Positions 58,736 through 64,000 of a DNA stretch of 64,000 bases are shown here, in pieces (position 1 is the stretch's first letter; every line of letters begins with the position of its first letter). A program made the translations under genes and the position numbers. The DNA comes from Ziziphus jujuba (lineage: Eukaryota > Streptophyta > Magnoliopsida > Rosales > Rhamnaceae), in NCBI RefSeq assembly GCF_031755915.1, contig NC_083384.1:23081001-23145000 (forward strand). The letters run 5' to 3'. A model generated the notes under the pieces. It did not search any database. It worked only from the letters and a program-made list of their open reading frames with translations, and was not told where the DNA came from.

Positions 58736-60437
58736 CATACTCCTTTCTGACATCAACAATATTATATAGCCAATTAAGGTGATTCACCTCTAGCATTGGT
58801 TGTTACAAACTCCTATAGATACCCATTTCAAATCAAATATTCAATCTCATATGCTAGGGAAAAGCATTTCTTAGTATTGTGATCATGGTTGTTATGAAAA
58901 TGACAAAACTCTCTTCGGTTTATGGTTTCTAGTTTCTAGATCTGATATAAGTTTGTTTGGTCAATTTGTAGCAAGTTTTGATCCTTGATTTGCATTGAAA
59001 TTTCACTCCTTGAGGTATTCAAAGGGGTATACTTGTGAAAACGAGCCTTATGTTGATGTGGGGAATGTTTTTGGTTTGATTGACCTATCTGTCGACTATT
59101 ATTCTTCTCTTTACATTTGTTAGTTTCTCTTATTTATATCTTTCTTGATTTGACCAGCTTTTCACCATTAATAAATTTTTGAGCCTTATTAAGCAAATTG
59201 GAGAAATGTTTTTGTGGTTCATCTCCAATTTTCCATGAAAACTTCTCTGTGGTGATACTTCCCATGACAACTATCAAAGTTTCTTTATCATTGTATGATT
59301 CAACCTGCATAGCCTTAGAATTAAATCTTTGAAAGACTCACCTTCCTTATGTTTGACTAAGAAAAGATGATATATAGTCTTTCTCCTGCAAATTGAGAAA
59401 CAAAAATGTTCCTCAGTTGAGTGAATGAATTAATAGATTTCAATGCCGGTTTCAAGAACAACATCCTAGATGATCCAATTCGTGTGAAAGGGAATACTCC
59501 AGAAATTTCTAGATTGGAAATTTTCTGAATCTCCATTCAGATTCTATACAATTGTAAATGCTCAACTACACCTCCCATTTCATCGTAGGGGTTAATTTGT
59601 GCATACAGAACTGGGAAGGCATTGGTGCTTTTAAAATCTCCTCAAAGAATGGAGATTCTATCTCCTCTAAAAGTTCAGCTGTCTTAATTCCATGATTGAT
59701 TTTAAGGTCATCCATTTGTTCCTTTAATTATTAAAGCACTCCTCCTAGCCTTGCGCTCCCCTTTCTTTTAGGTGAGAAGCCATTGAACCTTTAGGTTGAC
59801 CTTATTTTCTTGTCTTAGGGTGATAACATAGGTCAATCCTGCCTTGCTTTTATCTAAGACAAAAGTTCACCAAACTTTCAAGTCTAACCTAATGTCTTAC
59901 ATCAAGGTGATGACATAAATTAGATTTGTCTCATCATCCTTCGAGACAAGAGGTTGTTGAATCTCCAAGGTTACCTCGATGCCTTGCATCAAGATGATGA
60001 CTTAAATCAGACTTGTCTAGCATCGATTGATGTTCTTTCTCAAGCTCATTAGTTTTTTATTGTTTCTTTAGAGCATTGGCCTCCCTTTCACTACTACCTA
60101 ACTTCTCATGAGGCTTACTTTCTTCAAGACGAGGTTGCTGTGAATTTATTTGAGTGATCATCTGTTCCAAACATTCAAAGCCATTCTCTAAAGCCATTCT
60201 CTATCTTATTTTGCAAATTTGAGTAGAGCGATAAGATCTTTTTCTTTATTACCAACAACCAACAAACATGGTCTTTGACCTTCTTTGGTCTACCTTTACC
60301 TCTTAATTTAGCAAGAGGTAGAGATTTACACTCAGGGTTCTATTGGAATGAATATTGTGTCAAAGACTTTCCTAGATGCTCACTACTACCATTGTTTCAA
60401 CTATAGCAAAACGTTTGACCCTCTTTCCAGAGCCAAA
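58736..60437 (-). pseudogene. Ty3/gypsy gag remnant (gag only)
   Basis: On the - strand, 59470 down to 59140 reads SINSFTQLRNIFVSQFAGER, HKEGESFKD, then NDKETLIVVMGSITTEKFSW, NLLNKAQKFINGEKLVKSRK, a typical plant Ty3/gypsy gag core. Upstream (60040-59780) lies a three-copy 87-bp internal repeat. Stops and frameshifts interrupt it. No protease, RT or integrase sequence follows before the left direct repeat, so the copy is gag-only by deletion or by origin. Confidence 0.7.
59780..60040 (-). repeat. 87-bp tandem repeat in gag (29-codon period)
   Basis: The motif 'catcaagrtgatgac.taa.t.agacttgtct' recurs with its 'tgatgac' at 59821 (as tgataac), 59908 and 59995, exactly 87 bp apart. Because 87 is 29 codons, the repeat would preserve frame in the gag N-terminal region. 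Confidence 0.75.
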
Positions 60438-60940
60438 TGTTGAAGCAAAAATGTAGCTCGACCAAACCTCCTGCCTCCTCAATCTCCAACCTACAAAAGA
60501 TAATTTTAAAACCTTAGAGTACCGGTGTGATACCAACCAAAGGCATTTCAATGCTCAAATCCGTACCGATATATTTTAATAGAAGTAGAGAATTAATCGA
60601 GAGATTTCGAATCTCATATCAGTGATGTTGATGTGATTTATATTTATAGTACCATTAAGATACTTAATAAATCTTGTAATGAGACTTGATTATATCATTA
60701 TTCTTTGATATTTATTGAATAACTATTGATCAAACTTCAAGATCACATTATCTTTGAAATTTATCTCATGATATGTCTATCAAGGGATTAGTAAAGATTA
60801 TTCTTTCTCGTTTAATTAGATATTAAAAATCATATATCATGATATCTCATCATTTGTAATGGTAGACCGTTCAATTGTAATCCAATAATGTTGATGATGC
60901 TATATCAAATAATGGTGCTATGTAGGATCTTATTGTCACA
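60438..60940 (-). repeat. Candidate LTR of the gag-only element
   Basis: On the - strand it would start TGTGACAATAAGATCC (60940) and end GCTTCAACA (60438). It is followed by TTTGGCTCTGG, which resembles a decayed primer-binding site in front of gag. No partner LTR is found on the left side, so the boundaries are provisional. Confidence 0.35.
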
Positions 60941-61002
60941 AGCTAACATCTCCATATAGGAATTGCTATATAAGTAAAAGCTAAGTTCACCCATAACAAT
61001 AG

Positions 61003-62344
61003 GTTCAACTGTTGCCCACCCATTAAGCATGCATAGATTTCTATCTCAACTAGGGGTTGACGTAAACTAAACCGAACCAATTCAGTTTTGATTTTATCCT
61101 ATTAATGATTTATTTTGATATAAATGCTTTTCAACCATAATTAATTCGAACTTACACCTATATACAATTTTTAAAGTACTTTTATTATATTTTTAAATTT
61201 TAAATTATAAAAGGTATTTAATATTTAAAACAAGGTTTTTAGGTGAAAATGGGCTTATAAGGAGCTAAAGTCCAAATCAAACTGAGAATAGTCGGTTCGT
61301 TTTGTTGAAATTTTTTTAAATGGTTTGGTTATATTCAATTTAAATACAATGAAATATAAAATAAAATAAAACAAATAGAAGGGCGAGTTTATCTATTTTT
61401 GTCTGAAATTCGTGTTGGCATAATGTGAATGCTAGAGTTAGGGATGTAATAGAATGGGCATAACCATAACATAAATCCAAAATAATGGGCTGTGTCCCAA
61501 CCTTAAAAATGGGTCCATAATGAGTCACGATGGACCTGCCACAGTGTAGCCCATGCATGTCCTAATTACAAAATTTATGTTTTATATATATTCCCTCATA
61601 TTCTTCCTTTCTGTATTAATTTATTTTAAATAAATATAATACTTTAGTAAATTATTAGTAGTTTAAGATTTATTTATATCTATCTATATATATATATATA
61701 TATATATGTATTCTTGTTCTTATAATCTTTTAGTTTTGTAGGTTTTTTTGTTTGAAAATTTTATAGTTAGTTAATTATGTAATTTTTGTTTCTTTTTTTA
61801 TCAAATAGGTTATTGTATATTTAATAAAGATTGATATATTATGTTAAATTTAATTTATTAATTATGTTCATTTTGTATAACACATCAAATTTATTAAAAT
61901 AAATAATTAAATTAGACATAAATGTATTTTCCTTTTCTTCCTTTTTTTTTTTTTTGGTATTAGACAGATATGTGTTGGTAGCCTGGCACATATTTCGCAA
62001 AAAATAAAAAATAAATGGGTCTACACAAACATTAAAAAAATAATAATAATAAAGAAAAAAAGGCCAATAAACTTTTATCAAAAAATAATAATATAAACAA
62101 TAAATGGAGCAATGCCGACATGATACAATGCCGACACGATACAAAAACGTGCCAATAAACCGACTCTTTAAAAATAAAAATAAAAAATAAAATAAAAAAG
62201 ACCAAAGAAAATGTGCGGTTTGGTAATATAAATGATTTTCAGTTTTTTTTTTTTTTCCCCTATCTGATCTTATAAAATTTGCTTATGTATAATATTTATT
62301 GGAATTTGTTAGATATTTAAGCTATCTATAAAATTCTGAAGCAA

Positions 62345-62375
<31 letters not shown>

Positions 62376-62425
62376 GAGTTATGCCCAAAAAAAAAAAAAA
62401 ACATAAACACAATATTAAAAGCAAC
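61003..62425. repeat. Direct repeat, right copy (~1.4 kb)
   Basis: Colinear partner of 57328-58735 (landmarks given there). The two copies lie about 3.7 kb apart, start to start, with the gag remnant between them. They may be LTRs of a larger old element or two copies of another dispersed repeat. Confidence 0.8.
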
Positions 62426-64000
62426 CTCAAGTTGTATTGATTTTTTATTTCTTTTATTTTAAATTTATAATTATTTAAGATATCTAACAGATTATAACTA
62501 TCATTAATTAAAATTTAACATGAATAAATTACACACAATAAAATAAAATAAAATAAGATAAAAACAAAAACTGAAAACAAACAATGTTAGTAAATCGCAC
62601 ATATGGTCAACAGCACATGATCCATTTTACCCCTCCATTGTGATTAAAGAATACTATAATAGATGGTAATACTCTTTAAAAATAAAATAAAAAACAATAA
62701 AAAATTAAAATTCAAAACTCAAAACTATCCTATCTTAGATTAGCAAAATAAAGAACTAATTAAAAATTAATGGAGTGTTCTAGATTTGGCCTTTCTCATT
62801 GTTTTGAGCTTCCATTATGTTATTATGTATTTCTAAATTATTTTATTTCTGAGTGAAGCCAACCGACACTGATCATTGTTAGATTCCAATCCCCTGTTAA
62901 TATTCTTGGGCGACTATTTAAGAATGAGTTTTCTTCTATGCCTCTTTATTTCTTCCATTTTTTAATTAAAATAATTATTTAATGGTACTTATTAATGATG
63001 ACAAATATATAATTAAATAAAAATGTTTTCTAATTTTTTTTAGCTAATAAGTATTCATGATTTTTTGTCTTAAAAGAACTATAATTTCTAATTATGACTA
63101 AAAAAACGATAATTTGTAATTATTAGTATTTTCTTTTGGATAAGTAATTATTGGCATTTTGATCTTTAATATTAAAATATTACCCTAATATACATATTTA
63201 ATATTTTATTAATAGGAACCAGAGCACCTCAATATATTAGTTTATACACTTTTCTAGCATAGTTGATCGGGTTGTTGGAGGTAATGGCTCCCGGATTTGC
63301 GGCAAGTTGCTCCAATCAAATAATTTATTACATAAGGTTACTGTTAAATAAATAAATTAAATATTTTTCGTGACCCATCTTTCTAAGCAGACCCAACCAG
63401 TTGCTTTTATATCATGTCATTTTTTATTTTATTTTTTTTGGGGGACAATATCATCTTTATTTGTATTTTTAATTTTTGGTTTGACTGGGGATTAGATCTG
63501 GATATCAACAGGAGTCCTAGCAAACGTAAAAATGGGACAACATTCCTTGCGCAACTTAATTAAAGGTCTCCATCTCAGTTTTCTTGTTTAAGATATTTAT
63601 CCATAATTATTTATATAATATGTAAAAATAAAATATATATTACATATCATCATATTATCATTTTAATTTTTTTTAAATCATCAATAAAAAAATTATAATT
63701 TATTAAAAATTATGGCTTTGTTAAAATAATATATAATTAAGCTTTTCTTTTTTATTTATTTATTTATGGCCTTATCAAAATATCAAATAACATAGTATTT
63801 TTTAACTTTAATTATTTGTATCTTAAAATATTAAAATGTATAATTAGAATAAAATATATAATATTATATTTGTAAAATAATAAGTGTATTTCCATATATA
63901 ATGTATTTTAAATATTTTACATATACAAATATGATTATATGGAAAATAATAAAGAAATATCTTCATTTAGACATAAAGAAACTATATAAATAATATTATT
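62426..64000. other. AT-rich intergenic DNA
   Basis: No gene, tRNA or recognisable repeat family seen. Homopolymer and AT-rich tracts only. Confidence 0.5.

Overview
This is a 64-kb stretch of AT-rich plant nuclear DNA, almost certainly from a eudicot. The evidence is intron-split genes with GT-AG junctions, a vacuolar-type acid invertase with the plant 9-nt mini-exon, many LTR retrotransposons primed by initiator tRNA-Met, Cassandra-type elements with 5S-rRNA-derived LTRs, and a piece of organelle DNA. I cannot name the species. Only two genes look intact, both on the + strand: a plastid-targeted transaldolase-like protein (19006-23689, 13 exons, 397 aa) and a vacuolar invertase (45861-49750, 7 exons, 681 aa). 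The same gene pair is, as I recall, adjacent in Arabidopsis (At1g12230/At1g12240), so the 22 kb between them here is probably transposon-driven expansion of an old neighbourhood.

Layout. 1-12 kb: a pile-up of degenerate Ty3/gypsy copies sharing LTRs, ending in an in-frame junction with a Ty1/copia RT-RNase H and its 3' LTR. 12-17 kb: a MULE transposase fragment and an Athila-like gypsy gag-protease fragment, the latter split by an insert carrying a PPR gene fragment. 17.1-18.4 kb: a Harbinger-like non-autonomous DNA element just upstream of the transaldolase gene. 24.4-25.7 kb: diverged 27-bp tandem arrays, one of which inverts like a foldback element. 27.2-30.7 kb: a probable 3.4-kb solo LTR holding a complete TRIM with perfect 5-bp target duplication. 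32.5-34.4 kb: a second Harbinger-like element. 35-45 kb: AT-rich intergenic DNA with microsatellites and a Cassandra LTR. 49.8-54.4 kb: intergenic DNA with a CLAVATA1-like receptor fragment. 54.4-57.1 kb: a Cassandra element apparently split by about 2 kb of mitochondrial-type DNA that itself carries a plastid trnK fragment. 57.3-62.4 kb: a pair of 1.3-kb direct repeats around a gag-only Ty3 remnant. 62.4-64 kb: AT-rich, no feature seen.

The two genes are metabolically compatible (sucrose hydrolysis in the vacuole; sugar-phosphate interconversion in the plastid), but nothing in the sequence shows co-regulation. I found no wholly new system. The most unusual items are the mitochondrial insertion inside a Cassandra LTR, the gypsy-copia in-frame chimera, the foldback array, the altered active site of the transaldolase-like protein and the hydrophobic tail on the invertase.
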